A stretch of DNA of 43,370 nt from PALSA-555 sp036521915 (GTDB taxonomy: Bacteria; Actinomycetota; Acidimicrobiia; IMCC26256; PALSA-555): NCBI GenBank assembly GCA_036521915.1, contig DATDGU010000214.1:1-43370 (forward strand), written 5' to 3'. The notes beneath the pieces are model-generated. The model ran no database searches and was not told where the DNA came from. It saw only the letters and a program-made list of their open reading frames with translations. Of this stretch, positions 1 through 7,959 are shown piece after piece. Both the position numbers and the translations under genes were made by a program. Each line of letters starts with the position of its first letter. Position 1 is the stretch's first letter.

Positions 1-2
1 GG

Positions 3-380
3 GTCCTCTACGCCGGTGACGCCGCCGGCGTGGTCGACCCGATGACCGGCGAGGGGATCGCGCAGGCGATCGAGAGCGGGGCGCTCGCCGCGGAGGCCGT
101 GGCGGGCGGTGGCGGTCCGGCGCGGATCGCCGACCGCTACCGGCGCACGGTGGACGCCGCGCTCGGTCGGGACCTGCGGTTCGCGGGGGCGCTCTCGCGG
201 GTGCTGCGGTCGCCCGTCGGCGCCACCGCGGCGATCCGCGCCGCGGGCGCGAGCGCGTGGACGCGGCGGCACTTCGCCCGGTGGATGTTCGAGGACTATC
301 CGCGGGCGGCCGTGTTCACGCCCGATCGGTGGCGCCGCCGGCTGTTCACGCCCGCGGGCGCGTACCGGCCCCCGGGCTGA
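3..380 (+). CDS. Geranylgeranyl reductase-like FAD flavoprotein, C-terminal part
   Basis: The frame is open from the window edge to a TGA at 378-380, so only the last 125 residues are present. They begin with VLYAGDAAGVVDPMTGEGI, the second FAD-contact motif (GD...P..G.GI..A..SG) of the geranylgeranyl reductase / p-hydroxybenzoate hydroxylase-like flavoprotein group. The rest is an Arg-rich helical tail. Proteins of this group reduce isoprenoid chains or oxidise aromatic or lipid substrates with FAD. The N-terminal dinucleotide-binding part lies outside the window, so the substrate cannot be judged. A GTG at position 30 is in frame but falls inside the conserved motif and is not the true start. 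The gene converges on the alcohol dehydrogenase gene, whose stop is 3 nt away. Confidence 0.75.
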   Translation, partial: VLYAGDAAGVVDPMTGEGIAQAIESGALAAEAVAGGGGPARIADRYRRTVDAALGRDLRFAGALSRVLRSPVGATAAIRAAGASAWTRRHFARWMFEDYPRAAVFTPDRWRRRLFTPAGAYRPPG

Positions 381-383
381 GGC

Positions 384-1436
384 TCAGCGGCCGGCCAGCT
401 GGGCCGGCCCGCCCGGCGTGACGAGCACCTTGACGTGCGCGTCGGCCCGGGTGAGCCGCTCGAACGCGTCGGCGACGCCGTCCAGGCCGACGCGCCCGGT
501 GAGGAGCGGCCCGACGTCGAGCTCGCCCTCGGCGAGGGCCCGCAACGTCGCGGCGAACTCCTCGGGGTCGTAGGCGTAGACGAACTGCAGGGAGAGCTCC
601 TTCACGACGGCCAGCAGCGGGCGCAGCGTGTCGGGCTGCATGCACACGCCGGTCACGACGACGCGGGTGCGCGGCGGCACGGTCGCGACGAGGTCGTCGA
701 GCATCCCGGGCACCCCGACCGCCTCGAACACCACGACCGGCCGTCCACCTGCGGCCCGGGCGGCCACGACCGCGGTCGGCTCCTCGAGCGGGTCGTGGAC
801 CACGTGCGCGCCGAGCGCGGCGGCCGCGGCGCGACGGCCCGGCGCGAGGTCGCCGGCGACGATGGGCTCGACGCCCCGCGCCCGCAGCCAGGTGATGAGC
901 GCGAGGCCGATCGGTCCGCAGCCGACGACGGCCGCGCCGTCGCCCGGTTCGAGGCGCGCCCGGTTCAGCGCGTGGAGGGCGACGGCGAGCGGCTCGGTGA
1001 GCGCGGCGTGCTCGTCGTCGAGCCCGTTGGGCACGCGCAGGCACAGCGCGGCGGTGAGGCAGAACCGCTCACAGAACCCGGCGTAGTAGTCGTTCGAGAA
1101 CCCGAGCGCCTCGAGCGTCGTGCCCCGCGCCAGGTACGGGACCGACACGACGCGGTCGCCGGGCGCGACGGACAGGCCCGCCGTGTCGGCACCGAGCTCG
1201 AGCACCTCGGCGACCCACTCGTGGCCCAGGTAGAAGTCGTGCGCCGGCTCGAAGCGGTTGGGCATGCCCATGGCGACGGCGACGGCGGGGAGGGCGTCGG
1301 CGTGCGCGAGGGCGTGCAGGTCGCTCCCGCAGATCCCGCAGGCCCGGAGCGCGACGAGCGCGTCGCCCGGCGCCGGTACCGGCTCCACCAGGTCTCCGAC
1401 CACGAGGCGGCCCTGCCGGGCAATGACGCCACGCAT
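384..1436 (-). CDS. Zinc-dependent medium-chain alcohol dehydrogenase
   Basis: This 350-residue protein has the classic MDR layout. An N-terminal catalytic domain carries the zinc motif GICGSDLH (Cys36) and LGHEW, and a Rossmann domain carries VVGCGPIGLAL for NAD(P) binding. It should oxidise an alcohol or polyol, or reduce the matching carbonyl, in the cytoplasm. The four-Cys lobe that holds a structural zinc in many family members is not evident: only scattered Cys (GFCERFC, LCL) occur there. I chose the ATG at 1436 because the protein then starts MRGVIARQG, the usual family start; the 17 upstream in-frame residues are Arg/Ser-rich and unlike the family. A TACGCT box ends 6 nt upstream (1443-1448), suggesting a leaderless transcript. 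The gene is divergent from the acyl-CoA dehydrogenase at 1496. Substrate unknown. Confidence 0.85.
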   Translation of the reverse strand: MRGVIARQGRLVVGDLVEPVPAPGDALVALRACGICGSDLHALAHADALPAVAVAMGMPNRFEPAHDFYLGHEWVAEVLELGADTAGLSVAPGDRVVSVPYLARGTTLEALGFSNDYYAGFCERFCLTAALCLRVPNGLDDEHAALTEPLAVALHALNRARLEPGDGAAVVGCGPIGLALITWLRARGVEPIVAGDLAPGRRAAAAALGAHVVHDPLEEPTAVVAARAAGGRPVVVFEAVGVPGMLDDLVATVPPRTRVVVTGVCMQPDTLRPLLAVVKELSLQFVYAYDPEEFAATLRALAEGELDVGPLLTGRVGLDGVADAFERLTRADAHVKVLVTPGGPAQLAGR

Positions 1437-1442
1437 CGCGGC

Positions 1443-1448
1443 AGCGTA
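1443..1448 (-). promoter_or_regulatory. Probable -10 box of a leaderless promoter (alcohol dehydrogenase)
   Basis: TACGCT on the minus strand lies 6 nt before the ATG at 1436. It matches the TANNNT -10 pattern and the spacing of actinobacterial leaderless genes. No ribosome binding site is visible between box and start. Confidence 0.45.
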
Positions 1449-1495
1449 GGGGCGCCCGCTTGACCGGCGCCGCCGACGCCACGACACTCCAGCGC

Positions 1496-2734
1496 ATGGC
1501 GATCGACTTCACCCTGCCACCCGACGTCGAGGCGGTGCGCCTGCGGGTCCGCGAGTTCATGGACACCGAGGTGCGGCCCGCCGAGGAGAAGCTCCGCGCG
1601 AACGCGCCGAACGGCGAGCCGGCGCGGCGCGACGTCGTCGCGATGATCATCGAGCTGCGCCAGCGGGCGAAGGAGTCGGAGGTGTGGCTCCCGCACATGC
1701 CCGTCGAGTGGGGCGGGCTGGGCCTCGGGATCACGGCGATGGCGTTCGTGTCCGCCGAGGCGGCGCGCACCAGCTTCGGGCCCTTCGTGCTGAACGCCCA
1801 GGCACCCGACGAGGGGAACCAGCACACGCTGCTGCACCACGCGACGCCCGAGCAACAGGAGAAGTACCTGCGGCCGTCGGTGGAGGGACGGGTCCGGTCG
1901 TGCTTCGCCATGACCGAGCCCGAGGTGCCCGGCTCCGACCCGACCGGGATCCGCACGACGGCAGTCCTCGACGGTGACGAGTGGCTGATCAACGGCCACA
2001 AGTGGTTCATCTCGGGGGCGCGGGGCGCGGGGTTCGCGATCCTGATCGCGAAGACCGACCCGGACGCCGACCCGCCGCAGGCGAGCAACACCGCGTTCCT
2101 CGTCGACCTCCCGGCCGACGGCTGGGAGGTGGTGCGCGACGTCGAGACGATGGCCGGCCGCGGCAACCACTGCGAGATCCGGATCACCGACCTCCGCGTC
2201 CCGAACGCGAACGTGCTCGGCGGGCGCGGCAACGGGCACCTGCTCGGCCAGGCGCGCCTGGGGCCGGCCCGACTCGCGCACTGCATGCGGTGGATCGGCC
2301 AGATCGAGACCGCGCTCGAGATGCTCGTGGACCGGGCGGAGCAGCGCCAGCTGCACGGGGAGCCGCTCGCCGAGAAGCAGGCGATCCAGTGGATGATGGC
2401 CGACTCGGCGATGGAGCTCTACAGCGCCAAGCTCATGGTGCTCCACGCCGCGTACAAGATCGAGCACGGCCTCCCGTTCCGCCAGGAGGTCAGCTTCGCC
2501 AAGCACCACGTCGCGAACACGCTGTGGCGCGTCGTCGACCGCGCCATCCAGGTGCACGGCGCGCTCGGCTATTCGACCGACACGCCGCTCGAGATGATGC
2601 TCCGCCACGCCCGCTCGGCACGCCTCGTCGACGGCGCGGACGAGGTGCATCAGGCGCTGATCGCCCGCAACGTGCGGGCCGCGTACGCCGAAACGGGCTC
2701 GGTGGGGGCGGCGACGGGCGACCTCGAGCTCTAA
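1496..2734 (+). CDS. Acyl-CoA dehydrogenase, ACAD10/11-like
   Basis: This FAD-dependent acyl-CoA dehydrogenase (412 aa) introduces the alpha,beta double bond into an acyl-CoA in a beta-oxidation-like pathway. The sequence has the all-alpha N-terminal domain, a central beta domain with CFAMTEPEVPGSDPTGI and WFISGA, and a C-terminal helical domain with the conserved QVHGALGYS. The C-terminal loop reads VDGADEVH, as in the ACAD10/11-like branch, rather than the EGT/GGT signature of short- and medium-chain enzymes. Those relatives act on unusual, for example 4-hydroxy or branched, acyl-CoAs. The ATG at 1496 gives MAIDFTLPPDVEAVR, a typical start; a TTG at 1460 would add 12 unconserved residues. 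It is followed 40 nt later by a putative oxygenase gene. Exact substrate unknown. Confidence 0.9.
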   Translation: MAIDFTLPPDVEAVRLRVREFMDTEVRPAEEKLRANAPNGEPARRDVVAMIIELRQRAKESEVWLPHMPVEWGGLGLGITAMAFVSAEAARTSFGPFVLNAQAPDEGNQHTLLHHATPEQQEKYLRPSVEGRVRSCFAMTEPEVPGSDPTGIRTTAVLDGDEWLINGHKWFISGARGAGFAILIAKTDPDADPPQASNTAFLVDLPADGWEVVRDVETMAGRGNHCEIRITDLRVPNANVLGGRGNGHLLGQARLGPARLAHCMRWIGQIETALEMLVDRAEQRQLHGEPLAEKQAIQWMMADSAMELYSAKLMVLHAAYKIEHGLPFRQEVSFAKHHVANTLWRVVDRAIQVHGALGYSTDTPLEMMLRHARSARLVDGADEVHQALIARNVRAAYAETGSVGAATGDLEL

Positions 2735-2760
2735 TCAGGACACACCCGCACCGGAGTTCG

Positions 2761-2766
2761 TACACT
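2761..2766 (+). promoter_or_regulatory. Probable -10 box of a leaderless promoter
   Basis: TACACT ends 8 nt before the GTG at 2775, with no Shine-Dalgarno sequence between. The arrangement fits a leaderless mRNA. Confidence 0.4.
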
Positions 2767-2774
2767 CGCGAGTC

Positions 2775-3491
2775 GTGACCCAGGCTGCCGAGGTGCTCCG
2801 CGCGTCGTTGCCGACGCCGCACTGGTCGACCGACATCCCGCTGTCGACGCCGCACCCGCGACCCGCCGCGCTCGCCGACACCGGCGTCGTGGTGCTCCGC
2901 GACCTGGATCCCCCGATCGACGAGTCCGAGTATCTCGGCCTTGAGTACATGGACTGGAAGAGCGGCGGGGACACCAACTTCGCCCCGGTCGCGACCGCCG
3001 ACGGCCAGCTCGACTGCCGCGGGTTCTGGAAGCCGGGCGAGGAGCGGCCGGACCGGGGCGGGCGCTGGACGGTGAACGCGGCGCGCTGCCCCGGCATCGT
3101 CCGCCAGGTCGAGACTGTCGGCGCGGACTTCGGACGGGTGCGGGTGATCCGCCTCGAGCCGCAGGGCTACGAGGCGGCGCTGCGCCACATCCACCGCGAC
3201 GACAACAACCGGTTCAACCCGGACGACCAGGGCTGGGTGGTGCGCACCTGGCTGGAGCTCACCGACAACCCGGACAGCTTCATGGTGCTGATGGAGCAGG
3301 GACCCGACGGCCTGCCCGACCCCTCCACGGAGGTGCACGTGTCGCTGCAGCGCGGGTCACGCTTCGTCGTCGACACCCAGCGGCTGTGGCACGTGGTGTC
3401 CCACCCGGGGGCGAGCACCCGCTACGCGCTCATCTCGAGCTTCACCGCGAGCCCGAACCTCGACGCGTGGATCGCCGCCGAGCGCCGGTGA
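2775..3491 (+). CDS. Putative 2-oxoglutarate/Fe(II) oxygenase-like (Asp/Asn hydroxylase-like) protein
   Basis: This 238-residue protein is not one I can name. The C-terminal half looks like a double-stranded beta-helix oxygenase of the aspartyl/asparaginyl hydroxylase type. It has RHIHRDDNNRF (candidate His-X-Asp iron ligands), then WVVRTWLELTDNP, then RGSRFVVDTQRLWHVVSHPG with candidate distal His, and RYALISSF with an Arg that could bind 2-oxoglutarate. The N-terminal half has no recognised motif. It starts at GTG 2775, right after a TACACT box. It sits between an acyl-CoA dehydrogenase and a flavin monooxygenase on the same strand, 18 nt before the latter, which suggests oxidation of a lipid or terpenoid. 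An iron-free cupin is an alternative reading. Confidence 0.55.
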   Translation: MTQAAEVLRASLPTPHWSTDIPLSTPHPRPAALADTGVVVLRDLDPPIDESEYLGLEYMDWKSGGDTNFAPVATADGQLDCRGFWKPGEERPDRGGRWTVNAARCPGIVRQVETVGADFGRVRVIRLEPQGYEAALRHIHRDDNNRFNPDDQGWVVRTWLELTDNPDSFMVLMEQGPDGLPDPSTEVHVSLQRGSRFVVDTQRLWHVVSHPGASTRYALISSFTASPNLDAWIAAERR

Positions 3492-3509
3492 GCGGCGCGT
3501 AGCGGCACC

Positions 3510-4664
3510 GTGCGCTTCGGGATCTTCCTCGCGCCGTTCCACGATGTCGGGCAGAGCCCGACGGTCGCGCTCGAGCGCGACCTGGACCTGCTCGTGCACC
3601 TCGACCGGCTCGGCTTCGACGAGGCGTGGATCGGCGAGCACCACTCCGGCGGCTTCGAGCTGATCGCGTCCCCCGAGGTGTTCCTCGCGGTCGCGGCCGA
3701 GCGCACGAAGCACCTGCGGCTCGGGAGCGGCGTGAACTCGCTCCCGTACCACCATCCCCTGCTGCTCGCCGACCGGTTCGTGCTGCTCGACCACCTCACG
3801 CGGGGTCGGGTCATGCTCGGCTGCGGGCCCGGCCAGCTGACCTCCGACGCGTCGATGCTCGGCATCCCGTCCGATCAGCAGCGCCCCCGCATGGACGAGG
3901 CCCTCGAGGCGATCGTGCGGCTCCTCGCCGGCGAGGTCGTGTCGATGCGCACCGACGGGTTCACCCTCGACGAGGCGCGCCTGCAGCTGCGCCCCTACTC
4001 GCCCGACGGGCTCGAGCTGGCCGTCGCGGCGACGCTCTCCCCCGCGGGGCCTCGCGCCGCGGGACGCTTCGGACTCGGACTGCTCTCGGTGGGCGCCACC
4101 ACCGAGATCGGCTTCGACGTGCTCGCCGCGCACTGGGACGTGATGGAGCAGCGCGCCGCCGAGTTCGGCCAGCGCGCCGACCGGTCACGCTGGCGCCTCG
4201 TGGGGCCGATGCACCTCGCGGAGACGAAGGAGCAGGCCCGCCGCGACGTCGAGTTCGGGATCGTCGAGTTCGGCCGCTACTTCCGCCACGTGCTGCCGAC
4301 GAGCCCCGTCGGCGACGCCGACGACCTCGCCGGGATCCTCGAACACTGCGACCGGTCGGGCTTCGCGGTGATCGGCACGCCCGACGACGCGATCGCCCAG
4401 ATCGAGCGCCTCGAGGCCCAGTCCGGCGGGTTCGGGACGTTCCTGCTGTTCGGGCACGAGTGGGCCGACCCGGCGGCGACGCGCCAGAGCTACGAGCTCT
4501 TCGCCCGCTACGTCGCGCCCCACTTCCAGGGCCAGCTCGACCCGATCCAGCGGTCCTACGACTGGGTCGCCGGCAGCGGCGGCCGCTTCGTCGCGGCGGC
4601 GTCGAGCGCGATCACGAAGGCGATCGAGGACCACGCGGCCGAGCAGGCGACCAGGACGCCCTGA
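3510..4664 (+). CDS. LLM-class flavin monooxygenase, limonene 1,2-monooxygenase-like
   Basis: This 384-residue luciferase-like TIM-barrel oxidoreductase would use reduced flavin to insert oxygen into a hydrophobic substrate. The N-terminal part (MRFGIFLAPFH, DRLGFDEAWIGEHHS, NSLPYHHPLLLADR, LDHLTRGRVMLGCGPG) closely matches the group that includes Rhodococcus limonene 1,2-monooxygenase. The EHH motif and the FGIFLAP start separate it from the F420-dependent LLM proteins further along. Start is GTG 3510, giving the expected family N-terminus. It follows the putative oxygenase by 18 nt and is probably co-transcribed. Its stop is only 1 nt from the convergent NTF2-like gene. Terpene specificity is inferred from family resemblance only. 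Confidence 0.85.
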   Translation: MRFGIFLAPFHDVGQSPTVALERDLDLLVHLDRLGFDEAWIGEHHSGGFELIASPEVFLAVAAERTKHLRLGSGVNSLPYHHPLLLADRFVLLDHLTRGRVMLGCGPGQLTSDASMLGIPSDQQRPRMDEALEAIVRLLAGEVVSMRTDGFTLDEARLQLRPYSPDGLELAVAATLSPAGPRAAGRFGLGLLSVGATTEIGFDVLAAHWDVMEQRAAEFGQRADRSRWRLVGPMHLAETKEQARRDVEFGIVEFGRYFRHVLPTSPVGDADDLAGILEHCDRSGFAVIGTPDDAIAQIERLEAQSGGFGTFLLFGHEWADPAATRQSYELFARYVAPHFQGQLDPIQRSYDWVAGSGGRFVAAASSAITKAIEDHAAEQATRTP

Positions 4665-4665
4665 C

Positions 4666-5091
4666 TCACCCGGACACGTCGCTGTGCACCGGCGAGCCGT
4701 GATGGTTCACCATGTGCCAGGTCTCGGCCGCGCGCACGAACACGTTCGTCGTCGCGACGCGCGCGCCCGCGAGCTCGCCGGTGTCATCCCCCGCCGGTGA
4801 CGCCGACTGGAGGATGTTCTCGTCGAGCGTCACCATCGCCAGGTCACCGTCGACGAGCACGTCCTCGTCGGTGAGCACGAACTGGATGAACGGCGTCGCC
4901 GAGAAGATCGCCTGCCATGACCCCGCAACGCGGGCCCAGCCGTGCAGGGTCGGCCAGCCCGGGTGCGTCACACGGGCCCGGTCGGAGCGCTCCCACACCT
5001 CGGCCATCGCGTCGAGGTCTCGCGCCTCGAACGCGGCGTAGAACGACGCGTTCGCGGCGCGCACGTCGTCGACGTCTGCCACGCCGAGCAT
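4666..5091 (-). CDS. NTF2-like / SnoaL-like protein
   Basis: This small cytoplasmic protein of 141 residues has the cone-shaped NTF2-like fold. The signature is a helical start (DDVRAANASFYAAFEARDLDAMAEVW), THPGWPTLHGWARVAGSW, then beta strands ending in TNVFVRAAETWHMVNHHGSP, as in the SnoaL-3 subgroup. Members act as isomerases, hydrolases or ligand-binding proteins; nothing here shows which. It lies 53 nt downstream of the chloride channel gene on the same strand and could share its transcript. Confidence 0.75.
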   Translation of the reverse strand: MLGVADVDDVRAANASFYAAFEARDLDAMAEVWERSDRARVTHPGWPTLHGWARVAGSWQAIFSATPFIQFVLTDEDVLVDGDLAMVTLDENILQSASPAGDDTGELAGARVATTNVFVRAAETWHMVNHHGSPVHSDVSG

Positions 5092-5144
5092 GATGGCGGC
5101 CGAGGCAGACCCTGTCGACCGCGCGTCTCCCCGCCTGGTGCGCG

Positions 5145-6536
5145 TCAGCTCGACGCGCTGCCGGGCGCCGGGCGGCGTCCGGGCCGTCCGCCGGCCTCAC
5201 CGTCGTCGTCGGGTGGCGCCTCGACGATCGGCACCGCCTCGTCGTCCCGGCGGGGCCCGCCGAACGCGCCTTCGCGCTGGCGTTGCGTCTCGATCATCGA
5301 GATCCGGCTCGTGAGGAACAGCGCGACGAGCGAGGCGAGCATCACGGGGGGCAGGAGGCGCAACCCGGCGATCTCGGCGACGACGAGCGTCGAGCCGAGC
5401 GGCGTCTTGGTGAGGCCGACGACCGCGGCGGCCATGAGCGCGGCCATCGCCACTTCGCGGTGCACCCCGAACCAGTCGTGGCTCACCGCCCCGAGCGCGA
5501 CGCCGATGAAGAACATCGGGATGATGAAGCCGCCACGCCAGCCCGACGAGAGGATCATCGACGAGGCGACGAGCTTGATGAGCACGCCGACCAGCAGCGT
5601 GCCGGCGGCGATCTTCGCCGCGGACGCGATGGACTGCACCTGCCCGTCGCCGAAGGTGAGCGCGTACGGGCTCGCGTAGAAGAGCGCGCCGAGCATCAGC
5701 CCGCCGACGGCCGGCCGGACCGCCACGGGCAGGCGACGGAAGCCGAGGCGCCACAGCTTCGACGAGTACGTGTAGGCCGCGGCGACCACCGCGCCGACCA
5801 CCCCGGCGCCGACGCCGACGGCGAGGTCGAGCGCGTCGAGCCCGCCGACGGTCGGGAAGTGCCAGATCGCGTGGAAGCCGAGGCCCGTGATCCCGATCGA
5901 CACCGCCCAGCCGGCGAGGGCGCCGAGGACCGCGGGCAGGAGCGCCTCGTAGTACTGCATGCCCCGCCGGTGCAGGATCTCGAGGGCGAAGACGCCGGAC
6001 CCGATGGGCGCGCCGAACAGGACGGCGAAGCCGGCGGCCATCCCGGTGATCGTGAGCACGCGGCTTTCCGTGACCCCGAGTCGTCGCCGGTTCGAGACCC
6101 ACGACCCGATCGATCCCGTGGTCTGGACGAGCGGTGCCTCGGGGCCGGCCGGGCTGCCCGCGGCGATGCCGACGAGCGACACCGGGATGAGGGAGCGCAG
6201 GTCCTTGACGTCGGAGCGGGCACCCGTCACGTGGATGTTGTCGACGAGCACCTCGACGTCGCCGGGGCTGCCAAGCGTCAGGGTGAGCACGCCGATGAGC
6301 ACGCCGACGCCGGTGAGCACGGCCAGGTCGACGGGCTTCGCGAACTGCGACGGGCCGAGGATGTGGCTGAGGCCCCGCAGCGCCTCGACGTAGCCCGCGC
6401 CCGCGAGGCCGGAGGCCAGCCCGACGGCGACGATCAGGCACCAGAACTTGGGGCCGGCGCCGATGATGAGCGAGCCGAAGCCGGTGTCGGGTTCCTGAGC
6501 GCGGGCGCGCGGACGACGACTCCCAAAAGCGGGCAT
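5145..6536 (-). CDS. CLC-family chloride channel / antiporter
   Basis: This polytopic membrane protein (463 aa, about 10-12 hydrophobic helices) moves chloride, usually as a Cl-/H+ exchanger. Recognisable selectivity-filter segments are GSPAGPEAPLVQ (the GREGP equivalent, with the gating Glu), GAPIGSGVFALE and GWRGGFIIPMFF (the GGxFxP motif). The C-terminus is a short charged tail (DDEAVPIVEAPPDDDGE) with no CBS domains. I chose ATG 6536 (MPAFGSRRP). The open frame continues upstream through sequence that belongs to the CoA-transferase gene on the same strand, and a TATCCT box 8 nt before the ATG supports this start. A TTG 9 nt upstream is an alternative. Confidence 0.88.
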   Translation of the reverse strand: MPAFGSRRPRARAQEPDTGFGSLIIGAGPKFWCLIVAVGLASGLAGAGYVEALRGLSHILGPSQFAKPVDLAVLTGVGVLIGVLTLTLGSPGDVEVLVDNIHVTGARSDVKDLRSLIPVSLVGIAAGSPAGPEAPLVQTTGSIGSWVSNRRRLGVTESRVLTITGMAAGFAVLFGAPIGSGVFALEILHRRGMQYYEALLPAVLGALAGWAVSIGITGLGFHAIWHFPTVGGLDALDLAVGVGAGVVGAVVAAAYTYSSKLWRLGFRRLPVAVRPAVGGLMLGALFYASPYALTFGDGQVQSIASAAKIAAGTLLVGVLIKLVASSMILSSGWRGGFIIPMFFIGVALGAVSHDWFGVHREVAMAALMAAAVVGLTKTPLGSTLVVAEIAGLRLLPPVMLASLVALFLTSRISMIETQRQREGAFGGPRRDDEAVPIVEAPPDDDGEAGGRPGRRPAPGSASS

Positions 6537-6544
6537 TCGCGTCA

Positions 6545-6550
6545 AGGATA
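6545..6550 (-). promoter_or_regulatory. Probable -10 box of a leaderless promoter (CLC channel)
   Basis: TATCCT on the minus strand ends 8 nt before the ATG at 6536. It lies in the 50-nt gap after the CoA-transferase stop, so the channel gene can be transcribed independently. Confidence 0.45.
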
Positions 6551-6586
6551 GGTTGCTGCCGTTCGCGCGCCCGGGTTCGAGGACGC

Positions 6587-7831
6587 CTAGCCGATGACGC
6601 CGTCGGTGCGCAGGCGCGCCAGCGCCGCGTCGTCGAGGCCCAGCTCGGCCCGCAGCACGTCGTCGGTGTGCTCGCCGACCCACGGCACGCGCGTCTCGGG
6701 TCCCTCGGCGACCTTCGTCAGCTTCACCGGGTTCCCGGGCATGAGGTACGGGGGCTCCCCGTCCGTGCGGGGCACCTCGACGAGCATGTGGCGCGCCGCG
6801 ACGTGCGGGTCGTCGATCACGTCCGGCGCGGTGTTGACCGGGCCGGCAGCGATGCCCGCCTCGTTCAGCTCGCGGGCGGCCTCGAGCTTCGTCTTCCCCG
6901 CGGCCCATGCCTCGATCGCCGGTCGGATGACGTCCTCGAGGTGCACGCGCCAGCCCTCGCGGGTGGTGAAGCGCGGGTCGTCGAGCCAGCCCGGCTCGTC
7001 GATCATCTTCGCCAGACGCTCGAACTGGTGCTCGCGCCCGACCTGCACGACGAACCATCCGTCCTGGGCGCGGAACCCGTCCATGATGAGCAGCGGCCCG
7101 AGGCCGCCGGGGCGCAGCCCCATCGACCAGAAGTTGGTGACGAGGTCGGTCATCGCGACGACCGCGTCGAGCATCGCCACGTCGACGTACTGACCCTCGC
7201 CCGTCTGGTCGCGCGCCCGCAGCGCGGCGAGCGTCCCGATCACGGCGAACATGGCGCTCGAGATGTCGCCGAGCGCACCGACCGGAGCGACGACGGGGGG
7301 CTGGTCGGGCGGCTGCTTGAACGAGTAGATGCCCGACATCGCCTCGACAATCGGCGCGTAGGCGGCCCAGGAGTCATAGGGCGACGCGACCGTGTTCCCG
7401 AACCCGGACACCGAGACGTAGATGAGGCGCGGGTAGCGCGCGGCGAGGTCCTCGTAGCCGAGGCCCATGCGCGCCATCGTGCCCGGCTTGAAGTTCTCGG
7501 CGACGACGTCGAAGCGCCCGGCCAGGTTGAGGAACAGGTCGCGTCCGGCGGGGGCCTTGAGGTCGATGGCGACGCTGCGCTTGCTCAGGTTGTTGCGCAG
7601 GAACGTCGCGCCGGCCCGATGACCGGTCGGGTCGGTCATCGCGGGCAGCGCGCCGCGTCCGGACTCCCCGTCGCCGGGCTGCTCGACCTTCACCACCTCG
7701 GCGCCGAGGCGCGCCAGGAGCTGGGTGCCGAAGGGCAGCGCCTGCATCTGCTCCGCGGCCAGGATCCGGACCCCGTCGAGCGGCTTCCCGTAGCGCTCGG
7801 CGTCCGCGTTCGCGACGTCCCCGAGCTTCAT
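6587..7831 (-). CDS. CaiB/BaiF-family (class III) CoA-transferase
   Basis: This 414-residue family III CoA-transferase moves CoA between acyl groups, typically activating a carboxylate by taking CoA from an acyl-CoA donor. Visible family features are LARLGAEVVKVEQPGDG near the N-terminus, SVAIDLKAPAGRDLFLNL, DVVAENFKPGTMARMGLGY, GALGDISSAMFAVIG (holding the likely catalytic Asp) and the C-terminal VPWVGEHTDDVL. ATG 7831 is the first start giving a family-like N-terminus; further upstream the frame is Arg-rich noise. It is divergent from the HMG-CoA-synthase-like gene with 128 nt between. The two, with the next thiolase, probably serve the same acyl-CoA pathway. Confidence 0.9.
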   Translation of the reverse strand: MKLGDVANADAERYGKPLDGVRILAAEQMQALPFGTQLLARLGAEVVKVEQPGDGESGRGALPAMTDPTGHRAGATFLRNNLSKRSVAIDLKAPAGRDLFLNLAGRFDVVAENFKPGTMARMGLGYEDLAARYPRLIYVSVSGFGNTVASPYDSWAAYAPIVEAMSGIYSFKQPPDQPPVVAPVGALGDISSAMFAVIGTLAALRARDQTGEGQYVDVAMLDAVVAMTDLVTNFWSMGLRPGGLGPLLIMDGFRAQDGWFVVQVGREHQFERLAKMIDEPGWLDDPRFTTREGWRVHLEDVIRPAIEAWAAGKTKLEAARELNEAGIAAGPVNTAPDVIDDPHVAARHMLVEVPRTDGEPPYLMPGNPVKLTKVAEGPETRVPWVGEHTDDVLRAELGLDDAALARLRTDGVIG

Positions 7832-7959
7832 CGCCGACCACGCCTCGTGTCTGGCCGCACCGGCGCATCGTAGAGGGGCTGGTCTCGACGGCGGCCGGGT
7901 ACGCTCACCTGCGGCGTCGGCCGTCGTGCCGGTCGGCCGAGCCGACGAACGAGGTAGGG

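Noticed and set aside
435..1463. 342-residue plus-strand open frame
   Set aside because: It is antisense to the alcohol dehydrogenase, is Arg/Gly/Glu-rich and has no motif; the minus-strand protein has full family signatures.
965..2650. 561-residue minus-strand open frame
   Set aside because: It spans the alcohol dehydrogenase and acyl-CoA dehydrogenase genes in the wrong frames; a high-GC shadow without motifs.
5283..6551. 422-residue plus-strand open frame
   Set aside because: Antisense to the CLC channel; Asp/Arg/Gly-rich low-complexity translation.
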